Assembly (NCBI RefSeq): GCF_002300165.1
Contig: NZ_MLCE01000023.1
Span: 186,001-250,000 of the forward strand
DNA: 64,000 bases
Origin: Streptomyces sp. Tue6028
GTDB lineage: Bacteria > Actinomycetota > Actinomycetes > Streptomycetales > Streptomycetaceae
Direction: 5' to 3'
The notes beneath the pieces are model-generated. The model saw only the letters and a program-made list of their open reading frames with translations. It had not been told where the DNA came from and did no database searches. Below are positions 33,606 to 41,416 of this stretch, in pieces. How positions within the stretch are numbered: position 1 is the first letter of the stretch; each line of letters opens with the position of its first letter. Position numbers and translations under genes: made by a program.

Positions 33606-34850
33606 ATGCCTCGTTGGAGGGCCTTGCCGGATGAACTCGATCCGCAGGTCAAGGAGTTCGCCAGTCAGCTGCGCCGGCTTGTGGACCGGAGCGGTCTGAG
33701 CGTCGCCGCTGTGGCCGACCGCACGGGCTACAGCAAGACGTCCTGGGAGCGATACCTCAACGGACGGCTTCTCGCGCCCAAGGGCGCGATCGTCGCGCTC
33801 GCCGAGGTGACCGGGACGAATCCCGTCCATCTGACGACCATGTGGGAGCTGGCCGAGCGTGCGTGGAGCCGCTCGGAGATGCGCCACGACATGACCATGG
33901 AGGCGATCCGGATCTCCCAGGCGCGTGCCGCGCTCGGTGAGTTCGGGCCGGGGCCGGGGCCGGGGGCGGCTCCGGGCAAGGGGGGCAGCGGGCGGCAGGC
34001 CACGCGCAAGGGCGGCAGTACGACCGTGACGCCCGGGGTCGCCGGGCCTGCGGGGGTGTCGCCCACGGCGCCGTCGTCCGGGCCGTCGGGATCGTCCGGC
34101 TCGTCGGGGTCTTCTGTGTCCTCCGTGCCGGTGCAGCCGACCGGGCCGGACGCGGGCGAGTCGTCCTCGTACGGGAGTGGTGCGCGGGGCGGCAGTTGGG
34201 GAGTCGTTCCCTCGCCGTCGGATCCGGTGGGGCGGTACGGGCCCTCCGCGTCGGCCGGACCGGCCCGGCCCGGTGGACCGGCGGGGCCGGGCGAGGGGCC
34301 GGGCGGGCCTCAGGACGCGCGGCCCCCAGGAGCGCGCCGTGCGGCGGCGGACGCGGCGCGGCGGAAGCGGCGGCTGACGATGTTCCTCGCGGGGGTCGTG
34401 GGGGCGCTCGTGGTGGTCGCTGTGGCCGTGTTCCTCACCAATGGGGACGACAAGAAGGAGGCGGGCGGTACGCCGAAGTCGCCCGCGACCTCCGCGGCCG
34501 CCAATCCCGATCTGCCGGCCGGGGTCAAGTGCAGCGGGGCCGAGTGCACCGGCAAGGACCCGGAGAACATGGGCTGCGGCGGCGAACTGGCCAGGACGAC
34601 GTCCAGCGCGACGGTCGGTACGGCGCTCGTCGAGGTGCGCTACAGCAAGACCTGCGGTGCTGCCTGGGCCCGCATCACCCAGGCCGCGGCCGGTGACCAG
34701 GTGGACGTGTCCTCGGGCAGCGCGGCGAAGCAGACCGGGGCGGTCCAGGCGGACACGGACGCCTACACGCCGATGGTGGCGGTGAAGGACGCGGGCGACG
34801 CGACGGCGTGCGCGACGCTGAAGTCCGGGCAGAAGGGCTGCACGAAGTAG
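33606..34850 (+). CDS. XRE-family HTH membrane protein with C-terminal DUF2690
   Basis: From ATG 33606, preceded by AGAGGGGGGAAG, the product is 414 residues. An XRE helix-turn-helix occupies ~17-70 (LSVAAVADRTGYSKTSWERYLNG). A long Gly/Pro/Ser/Thr linker follows (115-245), then one membrane helix (258-277) and an extracellular DUF2690 domain with Cys at 309, 314, 324, 350, 402 and 412. This layout (cytoplasmic DNA-binding, one helix, cysteine-rich outer domain) suggests a transmembrane one-component regulator. The ligand is unknown. Confidence 0.85.
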   Translation: MPRWRALPDELDPQVKEFASQLRRLVDRSGLSVAAVADRTGYSKTSWERYLNGRLLAPKGAIVALAEVTGTNPVHLTTMWELAERAWSRSEMRHDMTMEAIRISQARAALGEFGPGPGPGAAPGKGGSGRQATRKGGSTTVTPGVAGPAGVSPTAPSSGPSGSSGSSGSSVSSVPVQPTGPDAGESSSYGSGARGGSWGVVPSPSDPVGRYGPSASAGPARPGGPAGPGEGPGGPQDARPPGARRAAADAARRKRRLTMFLAGVVGALVVVAVAVFLTNGDDKKEAGGTPKSPATSAAANPDLPAGVKCSGAECTGKDPENMGCGGELARTTSSATVGTALVEVRYSKTCGAAWARITQAAAGDQVDVSSGSAAKQTGAVQADTDAYTPMVAVKDAGDATACATLKSGQKGCTK

Positions 34851-35399
34851 CGGTTGTCGCGGGGGCGTTTCGCTGTCTGTCCGGTGGGTGGGTTGCCGCC
34901 GGTCCGGTGGGTGGGTCGGGGCCGTGCGCGTTCCGCCGGTGGGTGGTTCGGTCGCCTTCGGTCCGGTGGGTGGGTCGGGTCCGTGCCGGTGATCCGCCCG
35001 TTGCAGCCCTTGTGTGGTCCGGCGAGTCAGTGCGGTGGGTTGGTGGCGCCGTCCGCAACGGGCATGTGATGCACCGGCACGGCCCCTTCCGTGAAAGGGC
35101 GACTGCGGGTGTGAGTGGGGTGCGGATACGGGCGCGGGTGCGAGTGGGGTGCGGATACGCGTGCGGGTCCGGATACGGGTGCGAGTGGGGCCAGGGGGCC
35201 TGGTAGCCACGGCCCGTCCGGCGGCAGCTCCCATCCGGCGCTAGCCCCGTGCTGTCCGGCGGCAGCTCCCGTCCCGTCCCGCCCCGCGGCAGTTACTGTC
35301 CCGTCCGGCGGCAGCTCCTGCGCCTTTCGACGTCGGCTCCCGTCCCGTCCGGCGCTGGCTCCTGTCCCGCCCCGCCTTGAGGGCAGGGAGCCACCCTCC

Positions 35400-35440
35400 A
35401 GCCCGTCCGGCGTTTGAGGACGAGGCCGTCCAGGCCGATC
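35400..35440 (+). repeat. Dispersed Streptomyces-type repeat, copy 1
   Basis: It contains CGTCCGGCGTTTGAGGACG followed by AGGCCGTCCAGGCCGATC. It is nearly identical to the second copy 118 bp downstream (one substitution over ~41 bp). Confidence 0.7.
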
Positions 35441-35517
35441 TGGGTCAGGTCCGGGTGCCTTACGAGTTCCGGTGGGCCCCCGGCCCGTCCCGCCCGGGAG
35501 CAGAGGACGCCCCCCTC

Positions 35518-35558
35518 AGCCCGTCCGGCGTTTGAGGACGAGGCCGTTCAGGCCGATC
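35518..35558 (+). repeat. Dispersed Streptomyces-type repeat, copy 2
   Basis: Same 41-bp core as 35400-35440 with GTTCAGG for GTCCAGG. Its presence twice within 160 bp suggests local duplication. Confidence 0.7.
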
Positions 35559-35650
35559 GGGGCCGGGGACGTACAGAGGGCGCGGGAACGCGGGGCGCAT
35601 GGTCCGGAGGGATCGGGGCAGGCGTTCCGTACCCCACGGGATCCGGCGTC

Positions 35651-35676
35651 GTCCGGGAGGGGCAACCCTCCCGGAC
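35651..35676. terminator. Perfect hairpin with a GCAA tetraloop
   Basis: An 11-bp stem, GTCCGGGAGGG with its exact complement, closes a GNRA-type GCAA loop. It probably isolates mdh from upstream transcription. Confidence 0.6.
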
Positions 35677-35692
35677 ACCGCCCCGGTGACCC

Positions 35693-35739
35693 CGGTGGCG
35701 GCCGCCGCGCCCCCTCTCCCGGACCGGCGGCCGCCACCG
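35693..35739. terminator. 15-bp perfect hairpin upstream of mdh
   Basis: CGGTGGCGGCCGCCG (35693-35707) pairs with 35725-35739 over a 17-nt pyrimidine-rich loop, in tandem with the previous hairpin. Confidence 0.5.
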
Positions 35740-35833
35740 CTCGGGCGGTCTGTGGGCTGGGCCACACGAACCCGGACGTCCGGGGTGCTGGAGGCGCGAT
35801 AGCCTGACGGGCGGATCTCTCTTGACGCCGAGA

Positions 35834-35863
35834 GATCGATCATCGGAACCTTTGATCGATCAT
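35834..35863 (+). promoter_or_regulatory. Direct repeats two helical turns apart in the mdh upstream region
   Basis: GATCGATCAT occurs at 35834-35843 and 35854-35863, exactly 20 bp apart; each contains the palindrome GATCGATC. A TTGACG (35822-35827) lies just upstream and could be a -35 box. A regulator binding both sites on one face of the helix is inference. Confidence 0.4.
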
Positions 35864-35937
35864 TGCGGCGGTTGCCAGGGACGATCCTGCACCCGGGGCA
35901 GGGACGCCCCACCGCCAGCTGTCATACGGAGAACGCC

Positions 35938-36927
35938 ATGACCCGCACTCCCGTGAACGTCACCGTCACCGGCGCGGCCGGCCAGATCGGTTACGCCCTG
36001 CTCTTCCGCATCGCCTCCGGCCAGCTGCTCGGCGCGGACGTGCCGGTCAAGCTGCGCCTCCTGGAGATCACGCCGGCGCTGAAGGCCGCCGAGGGCACCG
36101 CCATGGAGCTCGACGACTGCGCCTTCCCGCTCCTTCAGGGCATCGACATCACGGACGACCCGAACGTCGCCTTCGACGGCACCAACGTCGGTCTGCTCGT
36201 CGGCGCCCGCCCGCGTACCAAGGGCATGGAGCGCGGTGACCTCCTGGAGGCCAACGGCGGCATCTTCAAGCCGCAGGGCAAGGCCATCAACGACCACGCC
36301 GCGGACGACGTCAAGATCCTGGTCGTCGGCAACCCGGCGAACACCAACGCGCTCATCGCGCAGGCCGCCGCCCCGGACGTACCGGCCGAGCGCTTCACGG
36401 CCATGACCCGCCTGGACCACAACCGCGCGCTGACCCAGCTCGCGAAGAAGACGGGCAGCACGGTCGCCGACATCAAGCGTCTGACCATCTGGGGCAACCA
36501 CTCCGCCACCCAGTACCCCGACATCTTCCACGCCACGGTCGCCGGCAAGAACGCCGCCGAGGTCGTGGGCGACGAGAAGTGGCTGGCCGAGGACTTCATC
36601 CCGACCGTCGCCAAGCGCGGTGCCGCGATCATCGAGGCCCGTGGCGCGTCCTCCGCCGCCTCGGCCGCCAACGCCGCCATCGACCACGTGTACACGTGGG
36701 TCAACGGCACCGCGGACGGCAACTGGACCTCGATGGGCATCCCGTCGGACGGTTCCTACGGTGTGCCGGAGGGTCTCATCTCCTCCTTCCCCGTCACCAC
36801 CAAGGACGGCCAGTACGAGATCGTCCAGGGCCTGGACATCAACGAGTTCTCCCGCGCCCGCATCGACGCGTCGGTGAAGGAGCTGGAGGAGGAGCGCGAG
36901 GCCGTTCGCGCCCTCGGCCTCATCTGA
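35938..36927 (+). CDS. mdh: Malate dehydrogenase
   Basis: This 329-residue NAD-dependent enzyme oxidises malate to oxaloacetate. The Rossmann motif TGAAGQIG (11-18) and Glu43 for NAD ribose are present. Active-site residues are Arg91 in GARPR, Asp160 in RLDHNRA and His188 in WGNHSATQ. The long N-terminal loop GADVPVKLRLLEI is the type found in actinobacteria and eukaryotic cytosol. ATG 35938 follows ACGGAGAACGCC. It is monocistronic, ended by an 18-bp hairpin. Confidence 0.97.
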   Translation: MTRTPVNVTVTGAAGQIGYALLFRIASGQLLGADVPVKLRLLEITPALKAAEGTAMELDDCAFPLLQGIDITDDPNVAFDGTNVGLLVGARPRTKGMERGDLLEANGGIFKPQGKAINDHAADDVKILVVGNPANTNALIAQAAAPDVPAERFTAMTRLDHNRALTQLAKKTGSTVADIKRLTIWGNHSATQYPDIFHATVAGKNAAEVVGDEKWLAEDFIPTVAKRGAAIIEARGASSAASAANAAIDHVYTWVNGTADGNWTSMGIPSDGSYGVPEGLISSFPVTTKDGQYEIVQGLDINEFSRARIDASVKELEEEREAVRALGLI

Positions 36928-36940
36928 GCCACCCGCACCT

Positions 36941-36985
36941 GCGTCGGCCCCCGCCCGGGAAGCGATACCGGGCGGGGGCCGACGC
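36941..36985 (+). terminator. 18-bp perfect hairpin after mdh
   Basis: Arms at 36941-36958 and 36968-36985 pair without mismatch around a 9-nt loop, 13 bp after the mdh stop. Confidence 0.85.
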
Positions 36986-37122
36986 GTGCGTAGGGAAAGT
37001 ACGTATCGAACATGCGTGCTTTGTCGCCATAAAGAAGGGTGCAGCAGGGGCAGACCTCACTATCGTCGTGACGTGCGAGCCGCCCAGAGAACCGGGGGGC
37101 GGCCGGGGGAAACACGGCGGGG

Positions 37123-38808
37123 GTGGTCCCAGTGACGGGATCCGGGCGACGGTACGCGCACAGCGAGGCCACTCGGCTGCTGTGCGCCGGGGCCCATCTG
37201 GATTCGGCCTTCCGGGCCAGGGTGATCGACGAACTCGTCGGGCACGAGGAGCGCCCCGCGGCGCCGTCCCTCGGTGTGGACGTCGTCGCCGTGCTCGCCC
37301 ACGCGTTACGGGCGCGCCGCCGGGAGGCCTCGACGGGGGTCGCGCTGCTCGTGATCTGGGCCTCGTTCCTCGCCGTGGAGACGTCGGTGGCGGACCCCGG
37401 GGGCATCGCGATGCTGTCCGGCTCCGTCGCGGTGCTGTACTACGCGTCGGTCTGCGTGCTCCTCTGGCTCGCGCGGGCCGCCTCCGGCTGGGGCACCACG
37501 ATGTACGCCGTGAGCCGGGACGAGACCGCACGCCTCCACCTGCCGCGGCGGGCGACCGCCTGGGGGCTCACCTTCGTGGCGCGGTTCCTGGAACTCGGCT
37601 ACTGGACCTACGCGCTCGCCAGCCTTCCCGACGACCCCTTCGCGCTGCTCTTCCCGCTCCTGATGGCCTTCGTGGTCGGCCTGCACCGTGCCCGCGTGGC
37701 CGAGGTCATGGGCGTCGAACTCGCCCGTGACGCCTTCGCCCGCACCTCGGTCCCGCTGCCCAGGGGGAGCGAGCGCGAGACGCGTATCGCGCGTGCCGTC
37801 ACCTGGGAGCAGCACGCCGGCGTCGCGCTCTACGACGCGTACCGGCCCTTCGTCGGCGCCGGAAAGCCGTACGAGCCCTGGTCGTTCGCCATGGAGATCA
37901 CCCCCGCCCGGAAAGCGGGGGACAGTCTGGACGGACTCCTGCCGGACCAGCGCGTCGACGGGTCGGCGAACGGGCAGCGGACCGCGGTGAGGCTGACGAA
38001 CCGGCAGATCCTCGACCTGGTCGTGCCGAAGCTGGAGGCGCTGCGCGATTCCGCCGCGCGGACCAGCCGGGACCGGCTCAAGGACCTGGAGGTGGAGGAA
38101 TTCGTCTATCTGCCGTCGGGCGTGGGCCGGTACGAGGGCGTGTACGAGCCGTCGTCCGCCCGGGCGCACCTCGACGGGGCGGTGGACGAGGGCGGCGAGG
38201 CCCGCCGCCACTTCCTGCGCATCCGGATCGGCGCGTGGGACGAGCAGGTCGTGGTGTCGGTACTGGTCCGCGTGCACACCCAGGGCGGCATGCTCGTCCT
38301 GGAGGTCGTGCCGCACGTCCTCGGGCCGGTCGACGAGGAGTATCGGCGGGTGGACGCCATCGCGGCCGCCCGGGACGGCGGAACGCGCCGTGAGGTGGTG
38401 CGGACCCTGCTGTCCGCCCCCGCGACGGGCGTGGTGGCCGGACTGTCCGGGCTGTTCACGCTCGTCCAGTGCCTGCGCGTCTGGCTGGCCCGGCCCGAAC
38501 AGGCCCCGCCGGACGCGCCGTTGGTGTCCGTGCGGGAGATGGGCAGCACCGATCGGCTGTCCCTCTTCCAGGAGATGGACGTCAGCCGCTACATCAAGAC
38601 CGTCCAGGACCGCATCGCGAGCGGGGTCCGTGAGGCTCTGCGGCGCAGCGGCTGCGAGACGGGACTCTTCGAGCAGAACATCGTCAACGTCGCCGCGGGC
38701 GGCCAGTTCATCGGGCAGATGAGCGGCGGCAACGTGGTGGGCCGGATCAGCAAGAGCGCGGTCGCCATGGGCAGTGGCGGAGCGTCGTACACGGAGGGGG
38801 ACCAGTGA
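37123..38808 (+). CDS. Unrecognised multi-pass membrane protein with a Gly-rich C-terminal motif
   Basis: The 561-residue protein starts at GTG 37123, or at GTG 37132, which has a better-spaced GGGGGTGG. Residues ~70-190 contain four hydrophobic helices. The rest is soluble, with charged stretches, a LEVVPHVLGPVDEEYRR segment, another hydrophobic patch (TGVVAGLSGLFTLVQCLRVWLA) and a C-terminal NIVNVAAGGQFIGQMSGGNVV. The final residues (542-561) contain ISKSAVAMGSGGASY, nearly repeated at the start of the next protein. I do not recognise a family. It is first of a three-gene unit; the stop overlaps the next ATG by one base. Confidence 0.75.
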   Translation: MVPVTGSGRRYAHSEATRLLCAGAHLDSAFRARVIDELVGHEERPAAPSLGVDVVAVLAHALRARRREASTGVALLVIWASFLAVETSVADPGGIAMLSGSVAVLYYASVCVLLWLARAASGWGTTMYAVSRDETARLHLPRRATAWGLTFVARFLELGYWTYALASLPDDPFALLFPLLMAFVVGLHRARVAEVMGVELARDAFARTSVPLPRGSERETRIARAVTWEQHAGVALYDAYRPFVGAGKPYEPWSFAMEITPARKAGDSLDGLLPDQRVDGSANGQRTAVRLTNRQILDLVVPKLEALRDSAARTSRDRLKDLEVEEFVYLPSGVGRYEGVYEPSSARAHLDGAVDEGGEARRHFLRIRIGAWDEQVVVSVLVRVHTQGGMLVLEVVPHVLGPVDEEYRRVDAIAAARDGGTRREVVRTLLSAPATGVVAGLSGLFTLVQCLRVWLARPEQAPPDAPLVSVREMGSTDRLSLFQEMDVSRYIKTVQDRIASGVREALRRSGCETGLFEQNIVNVAAGGQFIGQMSGGNVVGRISKSAVAMGSGGASYTEGDQ

Positions 38809-39170
38809 TGGGCGACGGTACGGACGGACGGGTCGAACGGATCACCCGCAGCGCGGTGAACTTCGGTGACCACGGCAGGGCCGAGTACCACGAGGCGCCG
38901 CGCGCGAGCGCCGCCGACGGGACCGCGGCGGAGCTCCTGGAGGCGGTGCGCACCCTGCGGGACCATCTGCGGCTGCTCACCGCGACGGACGACACGGCCG
39001 GGCTCGACGGCGAACTCGCCGTGGTGCAGGGGGAGATCGAGCGCACGGGCCGGGCGGACCCGGCGCGGCTCGGACGGCTGCGCATGCGGCTGGAGACCGC
39101 CGCGGCGGCGGTCGCGGGGCTGGCCTCGACGGCCGCCGTCGTGCAGGTGATCGCACAGCTCGCGGGCTAG
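38808..39170 (+). CDS. Small helical protein, possibly DUF5955-like
   Basis: The 120-residue product starts at ATG 38808, 7 bp after ACGGAGGGGG. Residues 12-29 carry ITRSAVNFGDHGRAEYHE, matching the C-terminal motif of the preceding protein. The rest is helical: LLEAVRTLRDHLRLLTA, an ELAVVQGEIERTGRADPARL segment and a hydrophobic LASTAAVVQVIAQLAG end. This order (Gly/His motif, then a three-helix bundle) resembles small DUF5955-type proteins near NTPase conflict genes; that link is from memory and uncertain. Confidence 0.7.
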   Translation: MGDGTDGRVERITRSAVNFGDHGRAEYHEAPRASAADGTAAELLEAVRTLRDHLRLLTATDDTAGLDGELAVVQGEIERTGRADPARLGRLRMRLETAAAAVAGLASTAAVVQVIAQLAG

Positions 39171-39203
39171 CGGCAGCGGTCCGGAAAGAACGGGGGTGAC
39201 GAG

Positions 39204-40196
39204 ATGACACAGCGGTGGGACGCGGACCGTCAGCGGTGGATCGACGACGACGGGACCGGCGTGCGCGACGGGAGCGGCGCCGCGGGCGGATCCGGTGCCG
39301 CGGGGGCGCCGCCGGACGCGCAGGCGCAGTGGTGGGCGTCCGCGCCGACCCAGGCGGGGACCCTGCGCCCGGACGGGTATCCGCCCGCGGTTCCTCCCCC
39401 GCCGCCACAGCTCCCGCAGCAGCCGCCTCAGCTGCCGCAGCAGGCGCCGTACCCGTTTCCGCAGCCGCCCGTGCCCGGTCCGGCTCCCGGCCGAGGCCGC
39501 CCGCCCTCCGGCGGGGCGGACTCGCGCCGGCTGCTCGTGGTGATCGTGGCCGTGGCCGTCCTCGCGGGCGGGGTGGGCGGCGGAGTATGGGCGCTGACCA
39601 GGGACGACAAGGGAGGCCGTACGGACGCCGGCGCGTCGTCGCCGGCGGTGACCGTCACGGCCACGCAGCCGGCGCCCCCGCAGGAGACCGGGCAGGCCTC
39701 CGGCAGCGACGACACCTTCGCCGACTCGGCGCAGCCCACCGTCGCGGCACCCGCGCCCGGGTACAGCCGGGCGGTGGACCCGGTCGGCTACACGGTGGAC
39801 GTGCCGGACGGGTGGGCGCGCAAGGAGGAGCGGGGCAAGCTGGCGCAGGTCGTCACGTACACGTCCCCCGGTGGTGACCGCAGGCTGATGCTGTTCGAGG
39901 TCAAGGAGAACTCCCTGGCCGAGTCGATGGACAAGGCCGAGACGATCTGGGGGAAGCTGAACGGCTATCAGTTCCTGGGACGGCAGTCGGGCTCCGACTG
40001 GATCGAGGTCACCTACCGTTACGACAGCAAGGACAACGGACCCACGCACGTCGTCGACCACCGCTTCCGGGCCGCCGACGGCACGCTGTACGCGATCAAC
40101 GCGAGCGGCCCCGAGGGCGGCGACATGACCGGTGACCTGACGACGGCCGTGAACTCCTTCTGCCCCACCGGCGCCGACTGCGCGAACGGTTCCTAG
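39204..40196 (+). CDS. Single-pass membrane protein with Pro/Gln-rich tail and extracellular domain
   Basis: This 330-residue protein has a WDADRQRWID start, a Pro/Gln-rich cytoplasmic tail (~60-95), a helix at about 109-130 (LLVVIVAVAVLAGGVGGGVW) and a Thr/Ala/Pro stalk. An extracytoplasmic domain covers ~190-325 (YTVDVPDGWARKEERG ... DHRFRAADGTLYAINASGP), like the stress-protein/lipoprotein-type domains seen in streptomycete kinase partners. It follows the previous gene by 33 bp (AACGGGGGTGACGAG site). The stop overlaps that of the convergent MarR-GNAT gene. Confidence 0.78.
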   Translation: MTQRWDADRQRWIDDDGTGVRDGSGAAGGSGAAGAPPDAQAQWWASAPTQAGTLRPDGYPPAVPPPPPQLPQQPPQLPQQAPYPFPQPPVPGPAPGRGRPPSGGADSRRLLVVIVAVAVLAGGVGGGVWALTRDDKGGRTDAGASSPAVTVTATQPAPPQETGQASGSDDTFADSAQPTVAAPAPGYSRAVDPVGYTVDVPDGWARKEERGKLAQVVTYTSPGGDRRLMLFEVKENSLAESMDKAETIWGKLNGYQFLGRQSGSDWIEVTYRYDSKDNGPTHVVDHRFRAADGTLYAINASGPEGGDMTGDLTTAVNSFCPTGADCANGS

Positions 40197-41119
40197 GGCT
40201 TTGCCGCGGAGGGCAGCCGCTTCTCGAACCAGTGGGCCGCGTACACGTTGTCGTCGTACCGCGGGATCTCCGTGTACCCGCACGCCCGGTACATGGCCTG
40301 CGCCTCGGTGAGCACCGCGTGCGTGTCGAGCCGGACGACGGTGCAGCCGAGTGCGCCGGCGTGCTCCTCGAGGCCGCGCAAGACGCGCCGCGCGAGGCCG
40401 AGGCGGCGGGCGTCGGGGTGCACCCACACATGCCGGATCTCGCCCACTCCCGGTTCGAGCCGGCGCAGTGCCCCGCAGGCCACGGGCCGTCCCTCCTCGT
40501 AGGCGACGAGGAAGGCGCCGGCGTCCCCCGACACCTCGTGGGGCCGGACGAGGGCGGCGGGGTCGAAGCCCTCGGGGAAGCGGGCGTCGATGTCGGCGGC
40601 GTAGGCGGCGAGGCAGTCGCGGGCGTCGCGCGAGGCGCCGTCGACGCGTACGACCGTGATCGCGGCGAGCCGCAGGAGCCGCTGGGCGGCACCGAGGGCG
40701 GCGGTCAGCTCGTCGCGCTGCCGACCGCCGAGTCCGGCGAGCAGTCCCTCCGCCAGCTCGTCGGCCAGCCGGTTCTGCTCGGTCACCTCGGTCCGTCCGG
40801 CCGCGGTGAGTTCGGCGACCCGCAACCGGTTGTCGTGCGGGTGGACCGTCACCCGGACGAGTCCCTGTGTCTCCAGGGCTCGCACCATGCGGCTCAAGTA
40901 CCCGGCGTCCAGGCCGAGTCGGCTCCTCAGCTCGCGCAGCGAGGCGCCCTCGCCGCCGATCTCGAACAACAGCCGGGCCTCGCCGAGCGGGCGGTCCTGG
41001 CCGAGGTAGTGGTCGTCGAGCGCGCCGATGCGGCGGGTGAAGTAGCGGTTGAAGCGGCGCAGCGCATGCACGTGATGGGCCGGCGGGGGCGCTGACGGGT
41101 TCGCTGACACGGGCTCCAT
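40193..41119 (-). CDS. Bifunctional MarR-type HTH / GNAT acetyltransferase
   Basis: The 308-residue protein fuses a MarR winged helix (~15-150; LRELRSRLGLDAGYLSRMVRALETQGLV) to a GNAT domain (~155-300) with acetyl-CoA segment HPDARRLGLARRVL and LDTHAVLTEAQAMYRACGY. Such proteins repress their own genes and acetylate small molecules or amines; the substrate is unknown. ATG 41119 follows AAAGGAAT, which lies within a perfect operator. The last codons overlap the previous gene's end by 4 bp. Confidence 0.9.
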   Translation of the reverse strand: MEPVSANPSAPPPAHHVHALRRFNRYFTRRIGALDDHYLGQDRPLGEARLLFEIGGEGASLRELRSRLGLDAGYLSRMVRALETQGLVRVTVHPHDNRLRVAELTAAGRTEVTEQNRLADELAEGLLAGLGGRQRDELTAALGAAQRLLRLAAITVVRVDGASRDARDCLAAYAADIDARFPEGFDPAALVRPHEVSGDAGAFLVAYEEGRPVACGALRRLEPGVGEIRHVWVHPDARRLGLARRVLRGLEEHAGALGCTVVRLDTHAVLTEAQAMYRACGYTEIPRYDDNVYAAHWFEKRLPSAAKP

Positions 41120-41120
41120 A

Positions 41121-41144
41121 TTCCTTTGACTTTAGTCAAAGGAA
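41121..41144. promoter_or_regulatory. 24-bp palindromic MarR-type operator
   Basis: TTCCTTTGAC and its complement GTCAAAGGAA flank TTTA. The dyad overlaps the ribosome site of the MarR-GNAT gene and contains TTGACT on the minus strand, so binding should block initiation. TTTGAC-type dyads are usual for MarR regulators. Confidence 0.7.
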
Positions 41145-41416
41145 AGTTCGGCGTCCAGGGTGTGGTGGGTCCGGAGCCCGGTACCCGTACTCGGGGTGTC
41201 GGGCTCGCTCGGGGCCGCTCTCCTGGCTTCCGGTCACTCTCGGTAGAGGATTTCAGCTGTTCTGGCCCGATTTGCTGGGACTTTTCAGTGACCCGGGGCA
41301 CTTTTGGTGACCGGTTGTGCATGCATCCCAGGTCGGGGGGCAGGTGCTCCCGGTCCCCAAGGGCGACATGCGTGTGACCCGGGGGCATGGAACAGGAACG
41401 GAAGGCAACACCGATC

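Larger units (their letters stand above)
34851..35937. repeat. 1.1-kb gene-free, repeat-rich region upstream of mdh
   Basis: The left part has several copies of GTCCGGTGGGTGGGT (from ~34880 to 34980) and of GTGCGAGTGGGGTGCGGATACG (~35110-35190). The middle has CCGTCCGGCGGCAGCTCC-type units. Two ~40-bp copies containing CCGTCCGGCGTTTGAGGAC lie at 35400-35440 and 35518-35558, an element I remember as scattered through Streptomyces intergenic DNA. The right end has two terminator hairpins and the mdh promoter. Confidence 0.6.

Noticed and set aside
33025..33606. Possible minus-strand gene of ~190 codons before the HTH-DUF2690 gene
   Set aside because: Codon use unlike the neighbours, no recognised motif, and it would overlap the leader of the downstream gene.
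34880..35190. CRISPR array from the GTGGGTGGGT repeats
   Set aside because: Repeats are degenerate, unevenly spaced and lack unique spacers; no cas genes nearby.
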